From Rhizohabitans arisaemae (GTDB lineage: Bacteria; Actinomycetota; Actinomycetes; Streptosporangiales; Streptosporangiaceae), in the NCBI RefSeq assembly GCF_025996515.1, contig NZ_BLRH01000021.1, positions 62,001-126,000 on the forward strand: a DNA stretch of 64,000 nt, written 5' to 3'. Position numbers and translations under genes: made by a program. The notes under the pieces are model-generated. The model was not told where the DNA came from. It did not search any database and was given only the letters and a program-made list of their open reading frames with translations. This document shows positions 24,080 to 32,644 of the stretch, piece by piece. Each line of letters opens with the position of its first letter. Position 1 is the first letter of the stretch.

Positions 24080-24757
24080 TCAGCGGCGGGGAAGGACGGG
24101 CACGCGGCGCAGGCGCCAGTAGGCTAGGGCCAGGTTCACGATCCAGCCCAGCCAGAACCCGCCGAAGACGCCGAGGGAGCCCACCATGTTCTCCCCGCCG
24201 GGCACGACGGCCAGCAGGACGAAGAACATCAGGCGTCCGGTGATGGGCGCCATCACGGCGGCGAAGCTGTAGATCATCCACTGCCGGTGGCGTTCCCGCC
24301 GGCCGCGCTTGATGGCCAGGGCGCCGAGCAGGGCGGCACCCAGCCCCACGACGGCCCAGAGCGTGGTGCCGATCATGCCGAGCACGTTCAGCGCGCCCAT
24401 CGGCATGATGATCAAGGCTGCGACGGCCGCGGGGCCGACCCCGCCGAAGATGTAAATCCGTCCCGTCGCGCGGTGGACCGCGCGGTGGCGTCGGCGCAGC
24501 CACGGCCAGAGCTGCAGAGCACCGGCGATCATGGCCACGGATCCGAACGCGATGTGCAGGACCAGTAGTGGATACTGGATCCGATAGAGGTCGGGATCGA
24601 TGGGGATGTTCGCCGTGGCGGGGTCGAAGGTCAGATAGCTCGGCCAGGTGAACAGGAGGAACGCGACGACCAGCAGGGCCAGCAGCCCCACCCACGGTCT
24701 GCGTCGGCGAGTGGTCCTGGGTTCCGTCTGAGCAACCTGTTCGACATGGTTGGACAC
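24080..24757 (-). CDS. DUF2306 membrane protein
   Basis: A 225-residue protein with about six hydrophobic segments. RIQYPLLVLHIAFGSVAMIAG and RHRAVHRATGRIYIFGGV carry the conserved His residues of DUF2306 (His near 69, 91 and 95), and RHRQWMIYSFAAV gives the family's later H-x-x-W-M block. The family is of unknown function, possibly haem or redox related given the membrane His residues. It precedes the acyltransferase on the same strand. Confidence 0.85.
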   Translation of the reverse strand: MSNHVEQVAQTEPRTTRRRRPWVGLLALLVVAFLLFTWPSYLTFDPATANIPIDPDLYRIQYPLLVLHIAFGSVAMIAGALQLWPWLRRRHRAVHRATGRIYIFGGVGPAAVAALIIMPMGALNVLGMIGTTLWAVVGLGAALLGALAIKRGRRERHRQWMIYSFAAVMAPITGRLMFFVLLAVVPGGENMVGSLGVFGGFWLGWIVNLALAYWRLRRVPVLPRR

Positions 24758-25216
24758 GCGGTTCCTCCTCTGGCCGGTTCAGACGGTGGCCGTGGGTGAC
24801 CGAGGGGACGCTCTGCCGGCGCCTCCCGGCCGTTCGGGGACGCGCACGCCGACCGACGAGAGCGCGTACGGCGCCCTCGCGACCTCGTCACGCTTCCGCA
24901 AAAATGGGGTGTTAGCGAGGAGAGTGATCGTCCGCGTGGTTCATCCGCATCTTCCTAATTGCGCTGACTGTCCGTATCGAACCCTTCGCGGCCTGCATCG
25001 ATGCGCGAACGAGTGAACGGCGACCGACTTCCTCGTTCCGGTGGAGCGCCTTCTTGACATTCCGGGCAGGCCGTCGGGGCCTGCGTCCCGCCGGTCGGGC
25101 CGCATCGATCGTTCGGGGACACCGACCGTGGGCGGCGCTCCCGGGGGTCCGAGACACCCTGAGGGGCATGGTTCGGGGCCGGTCCGGAAACGCCGGTGGC
25201 ACCTATGCTGGAGATC
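24758..25216. other. Divergent promoter region, no gene recognised
   Basis: This 459-base gap lies between the divergent DUF2306 and ATP-grasp genes. It holds only short open frames without ribosome sites, and I see no clear dyad or repeat. GGAG at 25210-25213 is the ribosome site of the ATP-grasp gene. Confidence 0.5.
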
Positions 25217-26071
25217 ATGACGGTTGGAGTCCTGTTCTGCGCCGATCCGCTTCGACCACGCCGGGTCGACGGCCATTTCGCGGATCAGGCCCAGGCCGTA
25301 CGGGATCTGGACGGCGCGGTGGCGTTGATCGATCACGACGCGCTCACCGCGGGCCGGGCCGAGGAGGCGGTGGCACGGGTCCCGGCCGGATTCGGCCCGG
25401 CCTGGTACCGGGGCTGGATGGTGGGCGTCGAGCGTTACCGCGCGCTGGAGGAGGCCCTCGGCCGGCGCGGCTGCCGGTTGCTGACCGACGGCGACGCCTA
25501 CCGGTCGGGCCATGAGCTGCCCGGGTGGATCGACCGCTTCCGCACGCTGACCCCGGAGACGGTCGTGCTGCCGCTGGCGCCGGGGGAGGAACCGTCCGTG
25601 GCCGATGCGGTGGCCGAGTTGGGCGAGGGCGGGTACGTGGTGAAGGACTACGTCAAGTCGCGCAAGCACGAATGGCTGGAGGCGTGCCACGCTCCGGATT
25701 CCACCGCGTTGCCGCGGGTGGTGGCGAGGTTTGTCGAGCTGGCCGGCGGGGATCTTACGGGCGGCGTGGTCGTCCGCCGGTTCGAGGATTTCGCCGGTGG
25801 TGAGACCCGGGTTTGGTGGCTGGACGGGGATGTGGTCTTCGCCGGGCCGCATCCGGACACCCCCGGTGATCCGGCCGCGGTCCCCGACGATCTCATCGAA
25901 ATACGGGACGCCGTTCGAGCCTTGGATGCCCGGTTCGTCACGACCGACGTGGCCCGGCGATCGGACGGTGTGTGGCGGGTGATCGAGGTCGGGGACGGCC
26001 AGGTCAGCGACTGGCCCGCCGGTGCCGACCCGGCGGTGCTGATGAAGGCGCTGCTGGCCGTCCGGGCCTGA
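25217..26071 (+). CDS. ATP-grasp protein, R2K-type
   Basis: A 284-residue protein resembling the R2K clade of ATP-grasp ligases. The C-terminal half shows the expected elements: a lysine-containing strand YVVKDYVKSRKHEW (about 140-153), VVVRRFEDF, and a late metal-site strand with WRVIEVGDGQVSDWP. The N-terminal half is a preATP-grasp-like domain. ATP-grasp enzymes join a carboxylate to an amine or thiol through an acyl phosphate; members of this clade are linked to peptide modification or nucleotide biology but are mostly untested. The ATG at 25217 has GGAG four bases before it. Confidence 0.8.
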   Translation: MTVGVLFCADPLRPRRVDGHFADQAQAVRDLDGAVALIDHDALTAGRAEEAVARVPAGFGPAWYRGWMVGVERYRALEEALGRRGCRLLTDGDAYRSGHELPGWIDRFRTLTPETVVLPLAPGEEPSVADAVAELGEGGYVVKDYVKSRKHEWLEACHAPDSTALPRVVARFVELAGGDLTGGVVVRRFEDFAGGETRVWWLDGDVVFAGPHPDTPGDPAAVPDDLIEIRDAVRALDARFVTTDVARRSDGVWRVIEVGDGQVSDWPAGADPAVLMKALLAVRA

Positions 26072-26094
26072 GGACGGGCCCGGCCGGGGGCGGC

Positions 26095-27279
26095 TCAGGA
26101 GGCCATGGCGAGGGCGGCGTAGAGGGCGACGCCGCCGGTGAGCGCGGATTCGTCGAGGCGCATCAGCGGGGAGTGGTTGGGGGCGGGCGCGTCGACCCCG
26201 GGCGGGCGGGTGCCGAGCTGGAGGAGCGCGCCGGGGACCTTGGCGAGGATGTGGCCGAAGTCCTCGGCGGCGAACGCGGGGCGTTCCAGCGTGTGCACCC
26301 GGTCGGCGCCGAACAGCGCGCTCGCGGTCCGGAGCGCGTAGACGGTCTGGCCGGGGTCGTTGTCGGTGGGCGGGGCGGCCTCCGACCAGGTTAGGTCGAG
26401 GGTGCAGCCGTGGACCTCCGCGATCCCGGCGGCGACCCGCCGGATTAGGGCCTGGGCGCGTTCGCGGCCGGTCGCGTCCAGGGCCCGGACGCCGCCGGTC
26501 AGCACCGCCCGCTCGGCGACGACGTTGGACGCGGTTCCCGCGTGCAGGGTGTTGACCGCGATCTGCCAGGGGTGGGCGGGATCGGCGGCGCGGGTGACGC
26601 GGGCGTGCAGGGTCTGGACGAGCGCGGTGGCGGCGCCCAGGACGTCGTCGGTTTCGTGGGGGCGGGAGGCGTGGCCGCCCCGGCCGCCGAGGGTGAGGGT
26701 GAAGCCGTCGCTGGAGGCGAGGAGCCGCCCCGGTCGGCTGGCCACGTGGCCGGAGGTCAGGGTCGGCGACTGGTGGAGCGCGAACGCCCGGTCGGGTGCG
26801 TCGTCGAGGAGCCCTTCCTCGATCATGGCGAGGCAGCCGCCGTGGCCTTCCTCACCGGGCTGGAAGACGAGGATCGCGGTGCCGGCGAGCAGCTCCCGGT
26901 AGCGGACGAGCACGTGGGCCGCGCCGGCCAGCATCGCGGTGTGCGCGTCGTGGCCGCATGCGTGCATGGCACCGGGCACGGCGCTGGCGAAGGACTCGCC
27001 GGAGCGTTCGTCGATCGGCAGGGCGTCCATGTCGGCGCGCAGGAGTGTGGTGGGCCCGGGCCGGGCCCCGTCGACCCGGACGACGATCGAGCTGCAGGTG
27101 CGCCCGGTGATGGTCGGCAGGTCGAGGGGCGCGAGGGAGCGCAGGACGGCGGCCTGGGTGCGGGGGAGGTGGAGGCCGAGTTCCGGGTCGCGATGGAGGG
27201 TACGGCGCAGGCCGACGACGAGTGGGTGGATGTCAGCAACTGCTCCGGTAAGTTTCACTTGGAGCTCATCTATGGACAA
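26095..27279 (-). CDS. M20-family amidohydrolase (IAA-amino acid/hippurate hydrolase type)
   Basis: A 394-residue zinc-dependent amidohydrolase. Metal and catalytic motifs are ADMDALPIDE, HACGHDAHTAML, FQPGEEGHGG and AAEDFGHIL, with the lid-domain pattern GRGGHASRPHETDD. Relatives split N-acyl or N-aminoacyl amides. I choose the TTG at 27279 because GAGGGG lies six bases upstream and the length then fits the family; upstream ATGs at 27309, 27321 and 27354 would put the operator boxes inside the gene. It is divergent from an ABC importer and probably acts on what that importer brings in. Confidence 0.88.
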   Translation of the reverse strand: MSIDELQVKLTGAVADIHPLVVGLRRTLHRDPELGLHLPRTQAAVLRSLAPLDLPTITGRTCSSIVVRVDGARPGPTTLLRADMDALPIDERSGESFASAVPGAMHACGHDAHTAMLAGAAHVLVRYRELLAGTAILVFQPGEEGHGGCLAMIEEGLLDDAPDRAFALHQSPTLTSGHVASRPGRLLASSDGFTLTLGGRGGHASRPHETDDVLGAATALVQTLHARVTRAADPAHPWQIAVNTLHAGTASNVVAERAVLTGGVRALDATGRERAQALIRRVAAGIAEVHGCTLDLTWSEAAPPTDNDPGQTVYALRTASALFGADRVHTLERPAFAAEDFGHILAKVPGALLQLGTRPPGVDAPAPNHSPLMRLDESALTGGVALYAALAMAS

Positions 27280-27303
27280 AATTCGCCCCTCATGTGTATC
27301 TGT

Positions 27304-27338
27304 ATGCATAATCTGATGCATCAGAAGCTTAGATGCAT
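27304..27338. promoter_or_regulatory. Triple ATGCAT operator between amidohydrolase and importer
   Basis: ATGCAT occurs at 27304-27309, 27316-27321 and 27333-27338; the middle one is the core of the perfect 14-bp palindrome TCTGATGCATCAGA (27312-27325). The block lies in the 99-base divergent gap. The GntR/FCD regulator encoded at 30835 is the likely binder (inference). Confidence 0.6.
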
Positions 27339-27378
27339 GTATCGAAGTTCCCATCCCCTGATGGCAGTTCGTTAGGAG

Positions 27379-28410
27379 ATGCCCGTGAGGCGTCGACTGT
27401 TCCTCACCGGCGTTGTCGGCCTGGCCGCAGCCACCGTTCTCGCTGCCTGCGGATCCGGGGCCGAGTCGGCGGCCCCCGAAGGCGCGGCCGAGAGCCCCGA
27501 GATCACGTTCCTCTACTCACCGTACGCCGACTACGGAGCGTTCTTCCTCGCCAAGGAGAAGGGCTACTTCGACAAGCACGGTGTCAAGGTCAAACTGGAG
27601 CCCAAGGGCGGCTCCTCCGGCGAGACCTTCCAGCTGGTCAGCGCGGGCAACATCGTCGCGGGCGGGGCGTCCTGGGGCGCCGGCCTGTTCAACGCGGTGA
27701 AGACGGGTGCCTCGCTCTCGGTCCTGGGCAGCGTCTCCAAGGTCCCGGCCGAGGGCCGCGACCCCTCGCCGTTCATGGTCTCGGCCACCTCCGGCATCAC
27801 CAAGGTCGCCGACCTGAAGGGCAAGAAGGTCGGCGTGCCCGGTCCAGGCGGGTTCGGCGCCTACTCGGTCGCCCTGGCCCTGGCCACCGGCGGCCTCACC
27901 CTGAAGGACGTCGAGCTCGCCAACGTCAGCCCGCCCGACGTCGGCCCGGCGCTGGCCAACGGGGCCATCGACGCGGCCTGGACGATCGAGCCGCTCTCCA
28001 CCGGCCTGGAGGACAAGAAGATCGCCACCCGGCTGGTGGAGCACCACGCCGCGGGCACCGAACTCGGCGCGGTCGTCTTCAACACCGACTTCGTCAAGGC
28101 GAACGAGGACGCGGTGGTCAAGTTCATGGCCGCCTACCTCCAGGCCGCCGACGAGCTGGCCAAGGGCGGCTGGAAGGACGCGGGGAACAAGGCGATCATC
28201 GCCAAGTACACCGACCTGCCCGTCGAGACGCTCGACCGGATCGGCCTCACCGAGAACGACCCGACCGGCGCGATCGACTGGGACTCCGTCGCCAAGCAGG
28301 AGGCGTTCTTCCAGCAGCAGGGCGACCTTGAGTACGAGGGCACCGCGGACATCAAGTCCGTCTTCCGCAAGGACCTGCTGGACCGTGCCGCCGCGCTGGC
28401 GAAGAGCTGA
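27379..28410 (+). CDS. ABC importer substrate-binding lipoprotein (NMT1/SsuA-TauA type)
   Basis: A 343-residue lipoprotein: signal MPVRRRLFLTGVVGLAAATV, lipobox LAAC at about residues 21-24, then a two-lobed NMT1/TauA-like domain with the opening TFLYSPYADYGAFFLAKEKGYF and the hinge-side LKGKKVGVPGPGGFGAYS. Proteins of this type bind sulfonates, nitrate, bicarbonate, thiamine precursors or aromatic acids outside the membrane. The exact ligand cannot be read from sequence. It is followed after five bases by its ATPase. Confidence 0.9.
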   Translation: MPVRRRLFLTGVVGLAAATVLAACGSGAESAAPEGAAESPEITFLYSPYADYGAFFLAKEKGYFDKHGVKVKLEPKGGSSGETFQLVSAGNIVAGGASWGAGLFNAVKTGASLSVLGSVSKVPAEGRDPSPFMVSATSGITKVADLKGKKVGVPGPGGFGAYSVALALATGGLTLKDVELANVSPPDVGPALANGAIDAAWTIEPLSTGLEDKKIATRLVEHHAAGTELGAVVFNTDFVKANEDAVVKFMAAYLQAADELAKGGWKDAGNKAIIAKYTDLPVETLDRIGLTENDPTGAIDWDSVAKQEAFFQQQGDLEYEGTADIKSVFRKDLLDRAAALAKS

Positions 28411-28415
28411 GTGGC

Positions 28416-29183
28416 GTGGGCACGTCGGCCATCGAGCTGACCGGGCTGTGGAAGGGGTTCCACGACGCCCGGCGCGATCAGACCGTGATCGCGGTCGAGG
28501 ACGTCTCCTTCTCCGTCGCCCGGGGTGAGTTCGTCTGCCTTCTCGGCCCTTCGGGGTGCGGGAAGAGCACGCTGCTGCGGATCCTGGCCGGACTGGACGA
28601 GCACGACCTCGGCGAGGTCCGGGTGGACGGGCACGCCTCGGTCGTCTTCCAGGAGCACGGGGTGTTCCCGTGGCTGAGTGTGGAGGACAACGTCGCCTAC
28701 CCGCTGAAGGTACGGGGCGCGGGCCGGGCCGAGCGCAGGCGGCGGGTCGCCCCGCTGCTTGAGCTCACCGGGCTCACCGACTTCCGCGGCGCCTATCCGC
28801 ATCAGCTCTCCGGCGGGATGCGGCAGCGCACCTCGGTGGCGCGGGCGCTCGCCGACGACGGTGAGGTGTTGCTGATGGACGAGCCGTTCGGCGCGCTGGA
28901 CGAGCAGACCCGGCTCGTCCTGCAGCAGGAGCTGCTCCGCATCTGGCCGGACAGCGACAAGACGGTCGTTTTCATCACGCACAGCGTCGACGAGGCGCTG
29001 ACCTTGGCGGACCGGGTGCTGGTCATGTCGGCCAGGCCGGGCCGGATCCTGGCGGACGTCCCCATCCCGTTCGGCCGCCCGCGCGACATCCTGGAGTTGC
29101 GCCGGGATCCCCGCTACGGCGAGATCACCTACGAGCTGTGGCGGCTCCTGCGCAAGGAGCCCGCGGAGACGAGGCCGTCGTGA
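28416..29183 (+). CDS. ABC importer ATPase (SsuB/TauB type)
   Basis: A 255-residue ATPase from a GTG at 28416. It has Walker A GPSGCGKST, Q loop VFQEHGVFPW, signature LSGGMRQRTSVARAL, Walker B VLLMDEPFGALD and switch His in FITHSVDEAL. The VFQE...PWL and DEPFGALDEQTR patterns are typical of nitrate/sulfonate/taurine importers. It lies between the binding protein (five-base gap) and the permease (four-base overlap), completing one importer. Confidence 0.93.
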   Translation: MGTSAIELTGLWKGFHDARRDQTVIAVEDVSFSVARGEFVCLLGPSGCGKSTLLRILAGLDEHDLGEVRVDGHASVVFQEHGVFPWLSVEDNVAYPLKVRGAGRAERRRRVAPLLELTGLTDFRGAYPHQLSGGMRQRTSVARALADDGEVLLMDEPFGALDEQTRLVLQQELLRIWPDSDKTVVFITHSVDEALTLADRVLVMSARPGRILADVPIPFGRPRDILELRRDPRYGEITYELWRLLRKEPAETRPS

Positions 29184-30004
29184 CCACCGACGTCAAGCAG
29201 GGGAGCGCCGCGGTTCACGAGCAGCTGGTGCAGCGGCTGCGTACCCACCGCTCCGGGCGGATCCCCAAGATCATCGGCCCGTTCACGCCGCTGCTGCTGC
29301 TGGTGATCTGGGAGGTGGCGAGCCGGTCGGGCATGCTCGACGCCAGGTTCTTCCCCCCGCCCACCTCGATCGTCGGCACCTTCGCCGATCTCGTGATGGC
29401 GGGAACGCTCCAATCCCATGTGCTGGCCACGCTCAGCCGGGTGGGGGTGGGCCTGATCCTCGGCGCGGTGCCCGGGCTGGTCCTCGGGATCGCCCTGGGC
29501 GCCGTCCCCTGGCTGCGGGCCCTGTTCGGCCCGGTCTTCGCCAGCCTGCTGCCCATCCCGAAGATCGCGATTCTCCCCCTCCTGCTGCTCATCTTCGGCC
29601 TCGGCGAGGCGAGCAAGTGGGTGATCGTCGCGATCGGCGTCTTCTTCTACGTCTTCTACAACACGATGGGCGGCGTGCTGCAGACGCAGCCGATCTACTT
29701 CGACGTCGCCCGGAGCAGCGGCGCGAGCCGGTGGCGGACCTGGACCACGGTGGCCCTGCCCGCCGCGCTTCCGAGCATCTTCACCGGACTCAAGCTCGCC
29801 GTGGGCGGCGCCTTCGTGATCATCGCGGCCTCGGAGTTCCTCGGCTCCCGTACCGGCATCGGATACCTGATCTGGAGCGCCTGGGGCACCTTCTCCGTGG
29901 CCAAGATGTTCGTCGGCATCGTGACGATCTCCCTGCTCGGCTATCTGGCCGGCCTGCTCGTCGCCCGGCTCGAACGCCGCCTGGTCCCGTGGTCCCGTCA
30001 GTGA
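29180..30004 (+). CDS. ABC importer permease (SsuC/TauC type)
   Basis: A 274-residue permease with about six membrane helices between residues 35 and 265. The EAA loop that docks the ATPase is at about 170-190 (VARSSGASRWRTWTTVALPAALPSI). The GTG start at 29180 overlaps the ATPase stop by four bases, so I prefer it to an in-frame start at 29138. It delivers the ligand of the binding protein at 27379. Confidence 0.92.
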   Translation: MTTDVKQGSAAVHEQLVQRLRTHRSGRIPKIIGPFTPLLLLVIWEVASRSGMLDARFFPPPTSIVGTFADLVMAGTLQSHVLATLSRVGVGLILGAVPGLVLGIALGAVPWLRALFGPVFASLLPIPKIAILPLLLLIFGLGEASKWVIVAIGVFFYVFYNTMGGVLQTQPIYFDVARSSGASRWRTWTTVALPAALPSIFTGLKLAVGGAFVIIAASEFLGSRTGIGYLIWSAWGTFSVAKMFVGIVTISLLGYLAGLLVARLERRLVPWSRQ

Positions 30005-30042
30005 GCCCGGCCGTCACCCCGATCTAAGGAGGGTTTCCCCCC

Positions 30043-30630
30043 ATGTATGCGCGTTACAGCACCCTTGAGTTCGACGCCGACAAGCGCGGCGAGGTGGTCG
30101 GCTACTTCGGCGCCGAGGGGACGGCGGGGCCGTCGGGACGGCCCGGCTGGCGTGGCTCCGTCGTGCTGGAGTCCGAGGTCCCCGGCCGGCTGCGCACGGT
30201 CACCTTTTGGGACACCGCCCAGCATTTCACCGACTTCCACTCCGGCCAGGCGCACTCCGGGATCAACAACAGCTTCGCCGAACTCGGCGTCCGGGTGACC
30301 GAGCGGGAGGGTGCCGACACCGTGCTGCCCCCGGTGATCGCCGGTGGGCACATCCGGGCGGTCACCGTACGGATCGCCGAGGAGCGCACGGACGAGGTGG
30401 AGGCGTTCTGGCGGAGCCGCGGCCGGGCGCTGATCCTCGGTCAGCCGGGCGCGGTGCGCGCCGAGGCGTTCTGGACCGGTACGGAGTTCACGCTCCTGAT
30501 GGAGTGGGTCGACGAGGACGCCGCGCTCACGTTCGTGGCCTCGCAGGACCACGTGGAGTTCGCGAACGGCATGGGCACCGGCCCCGACGACGTGGTGTCG
30601 CGTCGGGGGATGAACCGGATCAAGGCTTGA
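30043..30630 (+). CDS. Duplicated dimeric-barrel (ABM-like) protein
   Basis: A 195-residue soluble protein with two similar halves. Residues 1-65 (YARYSTLEFD...TVTFWDTAQHFTDF) and about 108-180 (RAVTVRIAEE...FTLLMEWVDEDAALTFV) share a strand-helix-strand-strand pattern and an aromatic Trp/Phe-rich end, as in antibiotic-biosynthesis-monooxygenase-like ferredoxin folds. It may therefore be a fused dimer of such a domain. AAGGAGG precedes the start. Its place between importer and regulator suggests a catabolic or isomerase-like role, which is inference; I do not recognise a specific family. Confidence 0.65.
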   Translation: MYARYSTLEFDADKRGEVVGYFGAEGTAGPSGRPGWRGSVVLESEVPGRLRTVTFWDTAQHFTDFHSGQAHSGINNSFAELGVRVTEREGADTVLPPVIAGGHIRAVTVRIAEERTDEVEAFWRSRGRALILGQPGAVRAEAFWTGTEFTLLMEWVDEDAALTFVASQDHVEFANGMGTGPDDVVSRRGMNRIKA

Positions 30631-30834
30631 CCCGGTGTCCACGGCGCACCCGGGAGGTCCCCGGCCCCGGCGGGCCGGGCCTTCCCCGTGCACGCCGGGC
30701 CGCCGGCCTCGGGCGGCGGCGGGGAAACGATCCTCGAACCCCGGCGACGGGGACATCGCGGGACGGCGTGCGGTACCGTGCCCCGTTTCCGCCCCAGGGT
30801 CAGAGCCCGGGGTCTCCCCGTTGAAGGAGATTCG

Positions 30835-31518
30835 ATGATCGGTGCCGACAACACGCGCGCTGCGGGGCTTCGCGAGAGCGTTTACGCGAACCTGCGCCGT
30901 CGTATCCTCGTCTGCGAACTGCTGCCGGGCCACCCGCTGGACATCGGTGAGCTGGCCGAGGAGTTCGGTACGTCCCGGACCCCCGTCCGGGACGCGCTGC
31001 ACCGGCTCTCCCACGAGAACCTGGTGGAGATCTCCCCCCGCAGCCAGTCCCGGGTCGCGGCGGTCACCCTGCAGGACTTGATCGATCTGCTCAACCTGCG
31101 TGAGGCGATCGGGGCCACGGCTGCCCGGCTGGCGGCGCAGGCGCCCCCGGCCGAGCTGGAGCGGCTCTCCGGCGAGACCGAGCTGGGCTACGGGCTCGCC
31201 AACGACTCCTCCTCGGTGCTGTCGGCCTCCCACCTGTTTCACTGCACGATCGCGAAGCTGTCGGGCAACGCCCGGCTGTACCGCATCACCGAGAACCTGT
31301 TCGAAGACCTGGAACGGATTCTGCGGCTCTGCTCGGCGCGCCCGCTGGAGCCGGGGGAGCCGCTCAACGACCACCGCCGCCTCATCGACGCCCTCCGCGC
31401 CCGGGACGGGAAGCGTGCCGCGGAGATCGAACAGCGCCACATCAAGAAGACGCGCGAGGTGGTCATCCGCCTCGCCCTCGACTCCGGAGTGTTCGCCAAC
31501 CAGCGGATGCACTCCTGA
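30835..31518 (+). CDS. GntR-family regulator with FCD ligand domain
   Basis: A 227-residue regulator. A winged helix at about 12-72 (LRESVYANLRRRILVCELLPG; ELAEEFGTSRTPVRDALHRL) is followed by an FCD domain (about 80-215) with metal-site-type residues Asp and His in LREAIGATAARLA, HLFHCTIAKLSGN and NDHRRLIDALRARD. FCD regulators usually bind small organic acids and repress nearby catabolic genes. AAGGAG precedes the ATG at 30835. It sits in the middle of the locus and probably binds the ATGCAT boxes at 27304-27338. Confidence 0.9.
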   Translation: MIGADNTRAAGLRESVYANLRRRILVCELLPGHPLDIGELAEEFGTSRTPVRDALHRLSHENLVEISPRSQSRVAAVTLQDLIDLLNLREAIGATAARLAAQAPPAELERLSGETELGYGLANDSSSVLSASHLFHCTIAKLSGNARLYRITENLFEDLERILRLCSARPLEPGEPLNDHRRLIDALRARDGKRAAEIEQRHIKKTREVVIRLALDSGVFANQRMHS

Positions 31519-31543
31519 CATCCCATATGTGAAAGGCAAGTAG

Positions 31544-32644
31544 ATGTCCAAGATCGGTGTTGGCCTCCTCGGAGTGGCCGGAAAGACCCCCTTCGCCTAC
31601 ATCGGCCAGCGTGGCCTGGGCCTGTTCGGTGACCACCCGTGGTTCGACGTACGGGCGATCATCGCCGACGACCCCGCCGACGTCGGCCGTACCCTGGGCG
31701 AGGCGGTCGCCGACCGCTGGCTGCTCGACGAGCCGCTCCCCGCGGAGTGGGCCGACGTCCGGCTGGTGGGCATCGACGGTCCGGCCCTGCGGGAGGCCGG
31801 GGTCAGCCTGGTGCTCTCCGGGCTGCCCGGCCCGCACGCCCGCGAGCTCGACCCGCAGCTCGCGGCGCTCGGCTTCGGTGTGATCAGCGAGTCGGCCGGG
31901 CTCCGCCTGGAGGACGACGTCCCGCTGATCGTCCCCGAGATCAACCCGGGCCACCTCGCGCTCGTCGCCCAGCAGAAGATCACCCGCGGCTACGACACGG
32001 GCTTCCTGGTCGCCAGCCCGCTCTGCACCGCCGTCATCGTCGGCCTCGCCGCCAAGCCGCTCCTGGACGCGTACGGCATCGACTCCCTGGTGACCACCAC
32101 GATGCAGGCGCTCTCCGGCGCGGGCAAGAGCGGGGTGGCCGCCCTCCAGGTGATCGACAATCTCCTGCCGTTCATCGGCGACGAGGAGGAGAAGCTCGAC
32201 TCCGAGCTCGCCAAGATCTTCGGAACCCTTGAGGGTGACCGGATCGTTCCCTGGTCGGCCCCGATGGCCTCGACCTGCACCCGTGTCCCGGTTCGCGACG
32301 GACACACCGCCTCCCTCAGCGTCGGCCTCGGCGCCGCGGCCTCGCCCGCGGAGGTCGCCGAGGTGCTCGCGAACTTCGCCGGGCACGCCGCGGAGCACAA
32401 GCTGCCCTCCGCCCCCGAGTCGCTGATCGTGGTCCGGAGCGAGCAGGACCGGCCGCAGCCGTTCCTGGACCGGGACGCGGGCGACGGCCGGAGCGTCAGC
32501 GTCGGCCGGATCCGCGCCAACAAGGCCTTCGAGTCGGGTGTCTCGCTGGTCGCCGTCGGCCACAATCACGATCGCGGCACGGTCGGCAACGCCCTCCTGC
32601 TGACCGAGCTGGTCGCCGCGGCGGGGTTGGTCAACCCCGCGTGA
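31544..32644 (+). CDS. Aspartate-semialdehyde dehydrogenase-like oxidoreductase
   Basis: A 366-residue protein with the layout of archaeal-type ASADH. An N-terminal NADP-binding region has GLLGVAGKT in place of the usual G-x-x-G-x-x-G; the active-site Cys is in ASPLCTAV (family consensus NPNCST) near residue 165; LIVPEINPGHL, ALSGAGKSGVAALQVIDN and the C-terminal DGHTASLSVGL also match. The family makes or oxidises acyl-phosphate/semialdehyde pairs. The altered active-site surroundings and the catabolic context argue for a different semialdehyde from aspartate semialdehyde. It overlaps the next gene by four bases. Confidence 0.75.
   Translation: MSKIGVGLLGVAGKTPFAYIGQRGLGLFGDHPWFDVRAIIADDPADVGRTLGEAVADRWLLDEPLPAEWADVRLVGIDGPALREAGVSLVLSGLPGPHARELDPQLAALGFGVISESAGLRLEDDVPLIVPEINPGHLALVAQQKITRGYDTGFLVASPLCTAVIVGLAAKPLLDAYGIDSLVTTTMQALSGAGKSGVAALQVIDNLLPFIGDEEEKLDSELAKIFGTLEGDRIVPWSAPMASTCTRVPVRDGHTASLSVGLGAAASPAEVAEVLANFAGHAAEHKLPSAPESLIVVRSEQDRPQPFLDRDAGDGRSVSVGRIRANKAFESGVSLVAVGHNHDRGTVGNALLLTELVAAAGLVNPA

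Noticed and set aside
22555-24757. Integrated element using the initiator tRNA as attachment site
   Set aside because: No integrase, no repeat of the tRNA 3' end nearby, and the flanking genes look chromosomal.
24912-25202. Leftward 96-codon frame in the gap before the ATP-grasp gene
   Set aside because: No ribosome site or domain, Arg/Pro-rich shadow composition.
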